A stretch of DNA of 64,000 nucleotides from an uncultured Caulobacterales bacterium (GTDB lineage: Bacteria > Pseudomonadota > Alphaproteobacteria > Caulobacterales > Caulobacteraceae), in the NCBI GenBank assembly GCA_903840435.1, contig CAIMFV010000005.1, positions 22,962 to 86,961 on the forward strand, written 5' to 3'. Below the pieces are notes generated by a model. That model was not told where the DNA came from, ran no database searches, and saw only the letters and a program-made list of their open reading frames with translations. Every line of letters starts with the position of its first letter. The first letter of the stretch is position 1. Below, in pieces: positions 1 to 8,245 of the stretch. The position numbers were made by a program, and so were the translations under genes.

Positions 1-1404
1 ACCTAGATCATAAAAGGTGCGTTCGAAGCCCGACTTCATAAAGGCCTTCAAGCAGCCCAGGAGATAGCGCCGCCGCTCGCCTGAACCGGACCAGGGATAG
101 GAGAACAGCGCCTTGTGCATATAGAACCGGCGATAATTGTGCATGACCCGGTCCAACAGCTCGGCCCGATCCATTGCTTCCGGCTTCATGATCGGGGTGA
201 CGAAATTGTATTTCTCGAAATCGAACACTTCGACCTTGTCGCCCAGCTCGCGGAACAGATCGGAGAAGGGCCACGGCGTATACATGGCCCAATTGGCCAG
301 ATCGGGCTTCCAATCCCGGGCCATTTGATAGGTTTCTTCCAAGGTCTCAGCCGTTTCGTTTTCGAGACCGACGATGAACTGTGCTTCGACGACGATGCCC
401 GCCTCGCGGAGCAGGCGGATCGCCTTCTTATTTTGCGCGACCGTCGTTTCCTTATTAAAGCGGTCGAGTTTCAGCTGCGCCGCCGCCTCGGTGCCCAGCG
501 ACACATGGATAAGGCCAGCCTTCCGATAGAGCGGCAACAGGGCTTCGTCGCGCAAGATGTCGGTGACGCGGGTATTGATGCCCCATAGGATGTTCAAATC
601 CCGCGCGATCAATTCCTCGCAAAAGGCGACAAACTTCTTCTTATTGATGGTCGGCTCTTCGTCCGCCAAGATGAAAAAGCCGACCTGATGGTCTCGTTGC
701 AGGGCTTCGATTTCATCGACGACCTTTTTCGGGTCGCGGATGCGATAGTCGCGCCAAAACTTCCACTGCGAACAGAAGCTACAGGTAAAGGGGCAGCCGC
801 GCGCCATGTTTGGGATGGCGACTCGGGTGTTCATCGGCAGATAGATATATTTGTCCCATTCCAGGACAGACCAATCCGGCGTGATCCCGTCGAGATTTTT
901 TACCGTCGGAGCGGCGGGCGTTGCCACCACCTGGCCCTGATCGACATAGGCAATGCCCTTTATCTCGGCCCGGTCGGCCAGATAGCGCTGCTCATCCAAG
1001 GCGCGGATCAGATTGACGATAATCTCCTCGCCCTCGCCTCGGACAATCACATCGACCCAAGGGGCCTCCGCCAGAACCTGTTGGTACATAAAGGTTGCGT
1101 GGATGCCGCCCAGAATGGTGGTGGCATTGGGATGGACCTCTTTGGCGATCTGAAGCAGCCGTTCCGCCTTGTAGATGGAGGGCGTGATGGCCGTTGCGCC
1201 AATCACGTCTGGGCGTTCCTTAGCAAGCAAGTCCCGCATGGCCTCGTCATCGAGGTGATTGGTCATCGCATCGATGAAACGGATGTCGTCAAAGCCCGCC
1301 GCTTTCAAAGCGCCGGTAATATAGGCGGCCCAGGCGGGCGGCCAGTTGCCCGCAATTTCGGCTCCGCCCGAGTGATAATTCGGATGCAATAATAGGATGC
1401 GCAT
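1..1404 (-). CDS. bchE: BchE, anaerobic Mg-protoporphyrin IX monomethyl ester oxidative cyclase (3' end cut by window edge)
   Basis: BchE forms the isocyclic E ring of bacteriochlorophyll without oxygen, using cobalamin and a radical SAM cluster. The visible 468 residues start at ATG 1404 ([20 protein letters not shown]), the characteristic BchE N-terminus. A B12-binding fold occupies roughly residues 1-150. The radical SAM motif [11 protein letters not shown] carries cluster cysteines 204, 208 and 211. The gene runs off position 1, so the C-terminus is unseen, but no frameshift or stop occurs in the visible part. It is the only photosynthesis gene in the window, so the rest of any photosynthesis cluster should lie to the left. 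By eye no clear TGT-N12-ACA (PpsR/CrtJ) site lies in the 200 bases upstream. Confidence 0.93.
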   Translation of the reverse strand, partial: MRILLLHPNYHSGGAEIAGNWPPAWAAYITGALKAAGFDDIRFIDAMTNHLDDEAMRDLLAKERPDVIGATAITPSIYKAERLLQIAKEVHPNATTILGGIHATFMYQQVLAEAPWVDVIVRGEGEEIIVNLIRALDEQRYLADRAEIKGIAYVDQGQVVATPAAPTVKNLDGITPDWSVLEWDKYIYLPMNTRVAIPNMARGCPFTCSFCSQWKFWRDYRIRDPKKVVDEIEALQRDHQVGFFILADEEPTINKKKFVAFCEELIARDLNILWGINTRVTDILRDEALLPLYRKAGLIHVSLGTEAAAQLKLDRFNKETTVAQNKKAIRLLREAGIVVEAQFIVGLENETAETLEETYQMARDWKPDLANWAMYTPWPFSDLFRELGDKVEVFDFEKYNFVTPIMKPEAMDRAELLDRVMHNYRRFYMHKALFSYPWSGSGERRRYLLGCLKAFMKSGFERTFYDLG

Positions 1405-1559
1405 GGCGTCCTCCCCGTCCGCGTCACGCCACACTGACGTCCAACGGACTTGACGCCCTTGAGACGGATCAAATTTGGATTTCTTGGATATTGTCGTCCT
1501 CATTGATGAGATTTGTCCCATTTTGATTGGCACGGCATTTGCTGAGACCTTTCCACCGC

Positions 1560-1590
1560 GAGCACGCATCGTGACGAGCACGCATCGTGA
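1560..1590. repeat. 15-bp perfect tandem direct repeat in a leader
   Basis: The sequence GAGCACGCATCGTGA occurs at 1560-1574 and again at 1576-1590, separated by one C. The second copy merges into the ribosome binding site of the next gene. It may be a replication-slippage duplication or a paired regulator site; nothing else distinguishes the two. Confidence 0.7.
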
Positions 1591-1601
1591 AGGGGAACTC
1601 T

Positions 1602-1958
1602 ATGAGACGTATGGCATTTATAATCGCAGGAGCGTCTAGCTTGGCGTTGACAACGGTCGGCTTGCCCAGTCTGGCGCTCGCCGGGGGGTACGGCGGCGGG
1701 CCCGGACCGGCACCCCACGGCCCTGGACCCGGCCCTGGACCAGGCCCTGGACCTGGTCCGCACGGACCTCCTGCTCCCCCGCCTCCGGGTGGTGGTTACG
1801 GCGGCGGGCCCGGTCCTGGCCCCGGTCCGCACGGACCACCTCCCCCGCCTCCGGGTGGTGGTTACGGTGGCGGGCCCGGTCCTGGTCCGGGTCCGCACGG
1901 ACCACCTCCGCCGCCTCCTCAAGGCCAGCCTGGGGACAATTGCGCCTTGAACGGGTAA
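1602..1958 (+). CDS. Small exported Gly/Pro-rich repeat protein
   Basis: The 118-residue product begins with a clear Sec signal peptide (MRRMAFIIAGASSLALTTVG, then LPSLALA as a likely signal peptidase I site). The mature part is almost wholly low complexity. It has blocks of GGGYGGGPGPGPGPHGPP followed by poly-proline, repeated about three times, and ends in a short polar tail with one Cys. Start 1602 is preferred over GTG 1587 because GAAGGGG sits about 7 bases before it. No enzymatic fold is visible. Such proteins are usually surface or envelope structural components, but that is inference. The DNA repeats make this locus prone to length variation. Confidence 0.6.
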   Translation: MRRMAFIIAGASSLALTTVGLPSLALAGGYGGGPGPAPHGPGPGPGPGPGPGPHGPPAPPPPGGGYGGGPGPGPGPHGPPPPPPGGGYGGGPGPGPGPHGPPPPPPQGQPGDNCALNG

Positions 1959-2311
1959 TATTTGCACCCAAGCCCCTAAATTATCAAGGGAAATGGGCGT
2001 GCTTTAAAGCCGCGAAACTGCGCCCTTTTTCTGTTGTCAACCTGGGCGGCGGGATTCCAACCCCTGCCGCCCAGGATTGACCTTTGCGAAATAAACCACA
2101 AATTTGCCAGATGAAAAGACTGTTTATCCTTATAATAAATAAGATTAATTTCGATTTATAAATAGCGACGTAACAGTAGGAATTCAAAACATAAAATCTC
2201 GTAATTTTTTTGAAAAATTCCACTAATATTGACGAAATTTTTTACCAAATTTGCTCTAAGTTTAAAGTTCAAATGATGACTAATCCGATTGCATTCATAA
2301 GCGAGAGTGAA
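1959..2311. other. Non-coding, partly AT-rich gap with a hairpin
   Basis: No supported gene. The first part holds a GC-rich inverted repeat (2041-2075). From about 2080 to 2270 the DNA becomes strikingly AT-rich for this genome. It contains a TATAAT at 2131-2136 that could belong to a promoter of the following monooxygenase gene, but no well-spaced -35 box goes with it. Confidence 0.5.
2041..2075. repeat. GC-rich inverted repeat, 10-bp arms
   Basis: CCTGGGCGGC (2041-2050) is the exact reverse complement of GCCGCCCAGG (2066-2075), with a 15-base loop. No T-run follows on the plus side, so a classical intrinsic terminator is not well supported. It may still end the upstream transcript or be a palindromic repeat element. 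Confidence 0.6.
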
Positions 2312-3763
2312 ATGACCGTGCGCACTGGCGAAGACTATTTGGCAGGCTTACGCGACAGTCGCGAGGTTTGGCTTGGAGCTGCGCAAGTCGATATCGGCTC
2401 CCACCCGGCCTTCTTCGGGTCGTTGCAAGGGATGGCCGGTTATTACGACTGGCAACTAGCCAATTCGGAGGCCTGCCTGGTCGAAGATCCTGAATCTGGC
2501 CAGACCATGAACGCCAGTCTGATCATCCCAAAAACCGCCGATGACCTGCGCCGCAGGCGTCTCGCCTTCGAAACCTTTGCGCGCTATTCCAAGGGGGCGT
2601 TGGGACGCACGCCTGACTATGTCAATGCGACCTTGGCGGGTTTCGTTGGTCGACGCGACATATTTGAACATCTCGGCGCACAGCGTTTCGCCGATAATCT
2701 GAAGGGCTTTTACCGGCGTGTCATCGACCGGGACCTGGCATTGACCCACGCCATTGTCCACCCGTCGATCGATAAGAGTGTTGGCGACACCTATGGGCTG
2801 AATGGCCGCCTCTCGCTGCGCGTCGTCCGCCGCACCTCCAACAGTATTGTGGTCAGAGGGGCAAAGGTGCTCGCCACCCTTGGCCCCTTCGCCGACGAGC
2901 TTTTCGTCTATCCCGGCGCGCCACAGTCGCATGAGATCGATCCCGCCTATGTCATTGCCTTTACCACGCCTCTGGCCGCCAAGGGGTTGATCACCCTCTG
3001 CCGCGACCACTATGGCGCGAGAGAATCGGGTCCGGACGCCCCCTTTTCCAGTTGGTTTGACGAGCAGGACGCGGTGATGATTTTCGACGATGTCGAAATT
3101 CCACTGGAAAACGTCTTCGTCGATGGCGACGTCAATCTTTACAATACGCTGATGAGCGACGGTTGGAACGCCAATATCCTGCAGCAAACCTGTGCACGGG
3201 CGGCGGTCAAACTTGAATTTCTCTATGATATTTGCGTCGAGATCGCCCGTGTCACCCATTGTGAGTGGCGACCGGACGTCATGAGCCTGTTGGGTGAGAT
3301 CTGGAGTTTCGGGGCCATGACCCGGTCTGCGCTCGATGCCGCCGAAGCCCATGCAGAGGCCCGCGGCCCAACCGTCATGTGTGATGAACGCCCGCTGCGC
3401 GCGGTGCGTGCCCATATGCCAGCTTGGATGGCACGCGCCGGCGATGCGGTGAAAATGCTCGGGGCCCATAACCTCTTAGCGACGCCAAGCCTTGCCGCGT
3501 TTGATCATCCACGACTGGGGCCGCTGTTGCACGAATTCCTGCCCGGCGCTCAAGGAGTCTCAGCGCGGGACAGAGCGCGGCTCTTTCGGATCGCCTGGGA
3601 CTTTGTTGGCTCCGCCCTGGCCGAGCGCACCGAGCTTTATGAGCGGTTTTATCTCGGTAGCGCGCCGCGCCTGTTTGGCATTGATCACGCGATTGCCCAA
3701 TCTGAGAAGCCTGTTGCTTCATCCGATTTTGGCGCTGCCATGCCCTATAAGGCCACGGCCTAG
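2312..3763 (+). CDS. HpaB-family flavin-dependent aromatic monooxygenase (4-hydroxyphenylacetate 3-hydroxylase-like)
   Basis: The product (483 residues from ATG 2312) belongs to the reduced-flavin-dependent 4-hydroxyphenylacetate 3-hydroxylase oxygenase family. Family landmarks are TGEDYLAGLRDSREVW at the N-terminus, GRTPDYVNATLAGF near residue 110, and an acyl-CoA dehydrogenase-like C-terminal half containing WDFVGSALAERTELYERFY. Start 2312 gives the usual short N-terminus; ATG 2273 and 2276 are in-frame alternatives. These enzymes need FADH2 from a separate reductase (HpaC), and none is encoded nearby. The physiological substrate cannot be read from the sequence: relatives act on 4-hydroxyphenylacetate, phenol, chlorophenols or tyrosine-derived scaffolds. 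The AT-rich leader differs from the gene body. Confidence 0.8.
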   Translation: MTVRTGEDYLAGLRDSREVWLGAAQVDIGSHPAFFGSLQGMAGYYDWQLANSEACLVEDPESGQTMNASLIIPKTADDLRRRRLAFETFARYSKGALGRTPDYVNATLAGFVGRRDIFEHLGAQRFADNLKGFYRRVIDRDLALTHAIVHPSIDKSVGDTYGLNGRLSLRVVRRTSNSIVVRGAKVLATLGPFADELFVYPGAPQSHEIDPAYVIAFTTPLAAKGLITLCRDHYGARESGPDAPFSSWFDEQDAVMIFDDVEIPLENVFVDGDVNLYNTLMSDGWNANILQQTCARAAVKLEFLYDICVEIARVTHCEWRPDVMSLLGEIWSFGAMTRSALDAAEAHAEARGPTVMCDERPLRAVRAHMPAWMARAGDAVKMLGAHNLLATPSLAAFDHPRLGPLLHEFLPGAQGVSARDRARLFRIAWDFVGSALAERTELYERFYLGSAPRLFGIDHAIAQSEKPVASSDFGAAMPYKATA

Positions 3764-3870
3764 CGCCCTTCTGGCACAGGTTTGGCGAACCCGCCGCTCC
3801 GGCGTGAGATTTGCAGTCAAACTGGCACAACGTCTCGCTTGCCGAGATCTGTGCCATTTTGGAGCAGTTC

Positions 3871-4926
3871 ATGTCGCACCGCCTTTTCCACTCCACCGCG
3901 CTGGCGCTGGCCTCAACCCTACTGGGATCGACGGGTTGGAGCGTGGACGCCGAGGCTCAGATGGCGCCGCAAGGCGTGGTCTATGGCGCTCAAGGCGGCT
4001 ATGGCTATGCGGCGCCAGGCGGCTGCGGCCAACAGACCTATGCCAGTGTCTGCGGGCAGGCTTCGCCCGGCTATGTCTATGCCCAACCAAGCTCTGGGCC
4101 CGTGCCCTATAGCGGCCAGCCCGTCTATGCGGCACAGCAAGCCTATCCACCAGCACAGTATGCCTATGCGCCATCGCCCTACACCGCCACCCCTTGCTCG
4201 CCGGTGGCTGGTGGGCAGGTTCGCGCCTGCTACACCATGAACCTGGCCCCTCCGCCGCCTGCCTATGCCCAACCCAATCCCTGCTGCGCACCCGTCTATG
4301 CGCCTCCGGTTGAAACCAATTGGAACAGCGGCGAAATGACCGGCGGCGTTGGCGACGAGGTTGTGTTCTCGGGCGGTGGCGGCGGCGGCGGCGGCGGCGG
4401 CGCGATCATGCCCTTCGGCCCCAACGGCTTCATGTCGAATATCTCGAATTCAAACCAGAACACCGGCGGATCGATCACCAACTCCATTTCGATCAACAAC
4501 CAAAACTCCAACTCCAATTCCAACTCGAATTCGAATTGGAACCAGAACAATAATGGCGGCCATAAGGGCGGGCGCGGTCACCATGGCGGCGGCGGCGGCA
4601 GTTATGGCGGCGGTTCGGGCGGTGGTTCGGGTGGCGGTTCAGGGGGTGGCTCTGGCGGTGGTTACGGCGGCGGATCCGGCGGCGGCGGCGCGTGGGGCAG
4701 CGGCGGTGGCTCCGGTGGCGGCTCTGGCGGCGGCTATGGCGCGGGTTCCGGTGGAGGTCACGGCTCAGGTGGCGGCTCAAGTGGCGGCGCTGGCGGCGGC
4801 TATGGCAGTGGCGCGACAGGCGGCGCTGGCAATGGCGGGATGGGTGCGAGTGCAGAACATGCGAGGGGCGCCAGCTTCCGCCAATGGGCCCGCCCGGTCG
4901 CCAATACTGCGGGTCGGCGTCACTAG
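3871..4926 (+). CDS. Exported glycine-rich repeat protein with Asn/Ser tract
   Basis: The product is 351 residues. It starts at ATG 3871 with GGAG at 3861, and has an N-terminal signal-like segment (HSTALALASTLLGSTGWS). About 110 residues rich in Tyr, Pro, Ala and Gln with scattered Cys follow, then a run of 10 or more glycines. Next comes an Asn/Ser/Gln stretch (NQNSNSNSNSNSNWNQNN), and a long C-terminal GGGSGGGS/GGGYGGGS domain. No catalytic domain is visible. The Asn/Gln repeats and Gly-Ser arrays are typical of adhesive, amyloid-like or elastic surface proteins (inference). The long apparent reading frames on the other strand are by-products of this composition. Confidence 0.6.
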   Translation: MSHRLFHSTALALASTLLGSTGWSVDAEAQMAPQGVVYGAQGGYGYAAPGGCGQQTYASVCGQASPGYVYAQPSSGPVPYSGQPVYAAQQAYPPAQYAYAPSPYTATPCSPVAGGQVRACYTMNLAPPPPAYAQPNPCCAPVYAPPVETNWNSGEMTGGVGDEVVFSGGGGGGGGGGAIMPFGPNGFMSNISNSNQNTGGSITNSISINNQNSNSNSNSNSNWNQNNNGGHKGGRGHHGGGGGSYGGGSGGGSGGGSGGGSGGGYGGGSGGGGAWGSGGGSGGGSGGGYGAGSGGGHGSGGGSSGGAGGGYGSGATGGAGNGGMGASAEHARGASFRQWARPVANTAGRRH

Positions 4927-5021
4927 CCTCATTCCTATGCCCAGCGCGCGACGCTTGACGTCGTGCCCTGACGCGGAGCAACCTTCCCCGCGACGGAGCC
5001 CCTTCGTCGGTGGAGGCGCGG

Positions 5022-5759
5022 ATGGCGACGGATAAGGCAGTCATCTTGATTATTGGCGTCGGCGACGGCCTTGGCTCAGCTTTGGCGCGCGCCTTTGCCG
5101 CAGACGGTTATGCAGTGTGCATGACGCGCCGTGCTCGTCATCTGCCCGAACTCCAAGCCTTAGCCGACTCTCTCCGCGCCGCCGGGGGCGAGGCCCACGC
5201 CTATGGCGTCGATGCGCGTGACGAGGCCGAGATGGTGTCGCTGTTCGAAACGGTCGAGCGCGACATTGGCCCGCTCGCCGTCATGGTGTTCAATATTGGC
5301 GCAAATGTCCGTTTCCCGATACGCGACACCACCACGCGGGTCTTTCACAAGGTCTGGGAAATGGCCTGTTTCGCTGGCTTCCTGGCCGGTCGGGAGGCTG
5401 CAAAGCACATGGCGCCGCGCCAAAGCGGCACCATCCTCTTTACCGGCGCCACCGCCAGCCTGCGCGGACGCGATGGCTTTTCCGCCTTCGCCGCCGCCAA
5501 GGCTGGCTTGCGCGCCGTTGCGCAAAGCATGGCCCGCGAACTTGGGCCGCTCGGCGTCCACGTCGCCCACATCGTCATCGATGGCCCCATGGACGGAACC
5601 TTTATTCGGGAGGTGCGTCCCGACGCCCAAACCCTGGTCGATGCGGACGCCATTTTGAATCCCGAGGACGTGGCCAAAGCCTACCTCGCCCTCGTCAAGC
5701 AACCGAGATCGGCCTGGACCCATGAGCTTGATCTACGGCCCTGGTCGGAAGCCTGGTAG
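5022..5759 (+). CDS. SDR-family protein with Phe in place of the catalytic Tyr
   Basis: This is a short-chain dehydrogenase/reductase fold of 245 residues. The Rossmann glycine motif is the variant GVGDGLG (12-18). NIGAN (91-95) matches the NAG-type motif, and Ser146 lies in GATASLRG. The usual YxxxK reads FAAAK, with Phe156 where the catalytic Tyr should be and Lys160 kept. My recollection is that a subgroup of SDR proteins ending in HVVIDG shares this Phe, so it may be a natural subfamily rather than a dead gene. Start 5022 is preferred because GGAGG precedes it by 6 bases. No partner gene suggests a substrate. Confidence 0.8.
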   Translation: MATDKAVILIIGVGDGLGSALARAFAADGYAVCMTRRARHLPELQALADSLRAAGGEAHAYGVDARDEAEMVSLFETVERDIGPLAVMVFNIGANVRFPIRDTTTRVFHKVWEMACFAGFLAGREAAKHMAPRQSGTILFTGATASLRGRDGFSAFAAAKAGLRAVAQSMARELGPLGVHVAHIVIDGPMDGTFIREVRPDAQTLVDADAILNPEDVAKAYLALVKQPRSAWTHELDLRPWSEAW

Positions 5760-5857
5760 TCCGCCAGAGGCGGTCGGTGAGCGGATTACCTCGAATTCAT
5801 TGGACCTTCGGCGGCGCTTTCGCCACGCTTGCGTCCAGATTTCGGGAAAGGTTTTCC

Positions 5858-6646
5858 ATGCCTTTAGATCGCAGCCCTTCACCTCGTCCGACCGCCCTCT
5901 TGCTCGGCGTCTCTGCCTTGGCAGCGCTTGGCCTCAGCGCTTGCGAGCGCCAAAAGCATGCGGATGTGATTGTCGGTGGCCATGCCTTGGCGGTCGCTAG
6001 TCGGCTCAACTGTCCAGAGGAGGCGGGCGACCTCCACCTGTCATCCCAAGCCCCAGACGGCCAATCTTGTGACTATCGGGGACGTGAGGACGTCGAGGTT
6101 ACCTTGCGCCGGGTCGACCTGATTGACGGCGGGCCAGACAAGGCAGCGCAAGACGTGGAGCATCGCCTGGGCGCGCTCGTTCCACAGGCGGCACATGAGT
6201 CGGATGCGTCCATCAAGGTCGAGAAGCGCAGTGCGAAGGACGATGACAGCCGCGCCGATATTGATCTGCCTTTCGTCCATATTCATGCGGATGGCGACAA
6301 GGCCGACGTCAAGCTACCCGGCGTCCATGTCAATGCCGATGGCGATGGCGCTGAGGTCAAGACGGATCTTGGCGGCTTAAAAAATGGCGTGCTCAAGGCC
6401 AATGACAAGGGCGTGGTGGTGCGCGCTGATGCGACGGACCGGGCCAATGTCGACCTGTCGTGGATCATGGTGGCGTCTGAGCCCGGGCCGGACGGATGGC
6501 GACGGGTTGGCTATGTGCTGCGAGGCCCCAAGACCGGCCCGCTGGTTGCCGCTGAATTACGCTCGCGCCAGGGCGATAATGATCACATCAATTATCGCTT
6601 CGGTTTAGATAACCTCCGCACCCTGGTCGCCAAGAGCCTCAAATAA
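5858..6646 (+). CDS. Predicted lipoprotein of unknown function with acidic repeat
   Basis: The 262-residue product has a lipoprotein signal ending in LGLSAC, with Cys29 as the lipidation site. The mature part is hydrophilic. Around residues 130-200 it contains repeated short strands of the type V-H-I/V-x-A-D-G-D followed by A-D/E-V-K, which suggests a beta-rich repeated fold. I do not recognise a named family. Start ATG 5858 follows GGGAAAGG. The 3' end overlaps the convergent hydrolase gene by 8 bases (6639-6646). Confidence 0.65.
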   Translation: MPLDRSPSPRPTALLLGVSALAALGLSACERQKHADVIVGGHALAVASRLNCPEEAGDLHLSSQAPDGQSCDYRGREDVEVTLRRVDLIDGGPDKAAQDVEHRLGALVPQAAHESDASIKVEKRSAKDDDSRADIDLPFVHIHADGDKADVKLPGVHVNADGDGAEVKTDLGGLKNGVLKANDKGVVVRADATDRANVDLSWIMVASEPGPDGWRRVGYVLRGPKTGPLVAAELRSRQGDNDHINYRFGLDNLRTLVAKSLK

Positions 6647-7469
6647 TCGCGGCGAGTTCCGACACAAATCGCATGCCGTCATAGCCGGGCTCGACGCCCG
6701 AAGGCAGGTTGGCGCGCAAGGTCTGGTAGTCGAGATCAATGTGCATATTGGTCAAGATGGCGCGTCTCGGTTTCAACATCGAAATCCAAGCCAGAGCCTT
6801 GTCGAGATGGGCATGGGTGGGGTGGGGCGTATAGCGCAAGGCGTCAATGATGAAGACGTCCAAACCCTGCAACAGATCAAGCGCGCTTTGCGGCAAGTCC
6901 ACTACATCGGCGGAATAGGCGACGTCGCCAATGCGAAATCCCAGCGCCCGAACATCGCCATGGTCTTGGTCATAGGTGAGAAACGGAATGGGTCCAGATG
7001 GTCCCGTGACCTCGCTAAGCCTGCCAAACTCAGGGGCGGGCAAGAGCTCGGCAATCGGTGGATACTGTCCCCCGCCGCGAAAGACATAGCAGAACCGATC
7101 ACCGAGTGAGGCGCAGCTCGCCGCATCAGCATAGCAGGGGATTTTCATCCGTTGGCGGAGAAAAAACGCCCGGATGTCGTCAATACCGTGGGTCTGGTCG
7201 GCGTGATCATGGCTGAACAAAACCCCGTCCAAACGCTTCAACCCCGCCTGCACCGCTTGCAGCCGAAATTCCGGCGGCGTGTCCACAACCAGCGTGGTGA
7301 GGTCAGCAGGGCTCGCGCCAGCTTCGCTGAGGCGTCGCACAGCAAGTCCACAGCGGGTGCGGTGGTTTCGGGGTTCATTGGGATCGCAGGCGCCAAAGGC
7401 CCCATCGGCGCGCGGAACGCCACCCGACGACCCGGTTCCCAGAAGCGTGAATTCCAACTGGACCGTCAT
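6639..7469 (-). CDS. MBL-fold metal-dependent hydrolase, PhnP/RNase Z-like
   Basis: The 276-residue protein has the metallo-beta-lactamase fold. The N-terminus (LLGTGSSGGVPR) and the metal-binding motif SHDHADQTHG (86-95, giving the HxHxD...H pattern) are clear. Further ligands are likely in YDQDHG and the C-terminal NMHIDLDY. The family includes phosphoribosyl cyclic phosphodiesterase PhnP and other phosphodiesterases. No phn genes are present here, so the substrate is unknown. It is the last gene of the tmk-holB-tatD operon and overlaps tatD by 4 bases (ATGA, 7466-7469), which implies translational coupling. This four-gene order is common in Alphaproteobacteria. Confidence 0.85.
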   Translation of the reverse strand: MTVQLEFTLLGTGSSGGVPRADGAFGACDPNEPRNHRTRCGLAVRRLSEAGASPADLTTLVVDTPPEFRLQAVQAGLKRLDGVLFSHDHADQTHGIDDIRAFFLRQRMKIPCYADAASCASLGDRFCYVFRGGGQYPPIAELLPAPEFGRLSEVTGPSGPIPFLTYDQDHGDVRALGFRIGDVAYSADVVDLPQSALDLLQGLDVFIIDALRYTPHPTHAHLDKALAWISMLKPRRAILTNMHIDLDYQTLRANLPSGVEPGYDGMRFVSELAAII

Positions 7470-8245
7470 GGTCGTTGCACACGGTCAAACAGATCAAAAA
7501 AGGCAGCTTCGGTCTTGGCCTCAGCCTCGGCAAGCGGCCAGCCGCGAATTTCGGCAAGTTTCGCCAGAACATGGCCAATGAAAGCCGGTTCATTGCGCCT
7601 GCCCCGATAGGGCACCGGCGCCAGATAGGGACAGTCCGTCTCAACAATCAGCCGCGCTTCTGGCATCTCGGCGATCACAGCCCGCACGTCGTCGGCGGCT
7701 TTAAAGGTAGCAATGCCAGAGACCGAGAAATAGGCCCCCAGCTGGGCCGCGCGCCGGGCAAGCTCCGCGCCGCTGGTATAGCAATGCATCAAGATTTTGA
7801 ATGGCTGGCGATGAAAGGCCGTCTCCAACATGTCGCCCATATCCTCATCCGCCTCACGGGTATGGACAATCAGCGGCAAGCCGGTGGCCTGGGCTGCGGC
7901 AATATGAACCGCGAAAACCTGACGCTGCACATCGCGCGGCGACAGGTCGTAGTGATAATCAAGCCCTGTCTCACCAATGCCAACCACGCGGTCATCGGCC
8001 GCGAACCGCACCAAGTCCGCCACGTCGAGGCCCCGGTGGTGCTTGGCCTCGTGGGGGTGGACGCCGACGCTGGCCCAAATGTCGGCGTGCGCCTTGGCCA
8101 GGGCCAAGACCTTGGGAAAATTATCCAGCCGATCGCAAATGGTCAGCATCAGGGCGACGCCCGCCTGTCGCGCGCGGGCAATGACGTCGGCCTGATCGTC
8201 GGCAAATTGCGGCGCGTGCAGATTGACATGGCTATCGATCAGCAT
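7466..8245 (-). CDS. tatD: TatD-family metal-dependent hydrolase/DNase
   Basis: A TatD-type TIM-barrel hydrolase of 259 residues. Metal ligands are visible: His6, Glu92 in GIGETGLD, His128 in LIVHTRE, His154 in LMHCYTSG and Asp204 in ETDCPYLAP. The N-terminal HxH found in most TatD proteins reads HVN here, so the second His is Asn8. TatD proteins are 3'-5' exonucleases or D-aminoacyl-tRNA-type hydrolases. The start codon overlaps the holB stop (TGATG at 8243-8247), and the stop overlaps the MBL gene. It acts in the cytoplasm. Confidence 0.88.
   Translation of the reverse strand: MLIDSHVNLHAPQFADDQADVIARARQAGVALMLTICDRLDNFPKVLALAKAHADIWASVGVHPHEAKHHRGLDVADLVRFAADDRVVGIGETGLDYHYDLSPRDVQRQVFAVHIAAAQATGLPLIVHTREADEDMGDMLETAFHRQPFKILMHCYTSGAELARRAAQLGAYFSVSGIATFKAADDVRAVIAEMPEARLIVETDCPYLAPVPYRGRRNEPAFIGHVLAKLAEIRGWPLAEAEAKTEAAFFDLFDRVQRP

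Noticed and set aside
1405..1601. PpsR/CrtJ operator (TGT-N12-ACA) upstream of bchE
   Set aside because: No properly spaced pair was found in the leader.
1500..1971. Long Arg-rich reading frames on the minus strand opposite the Gly/Pro-rich gene
   Set aside because: They arise from the GC-rich repeats on the other strand and lack ribosome binding sites; the plus-strand frame has a clean signal peptide.
2456..3469. A 337-codon minus-strand frame opposite the HpaB-like gene
   Set aside because: The plus-strand frame has full family motifs; the opposite frame is a codon-bias shadow.
4493..5044. His/Arg-rich minus-strand frame opposite the Gly-Ser repeat gene
   Set aside because: Composition is the mirror of Gly/Ser repeats; no start signal or family.
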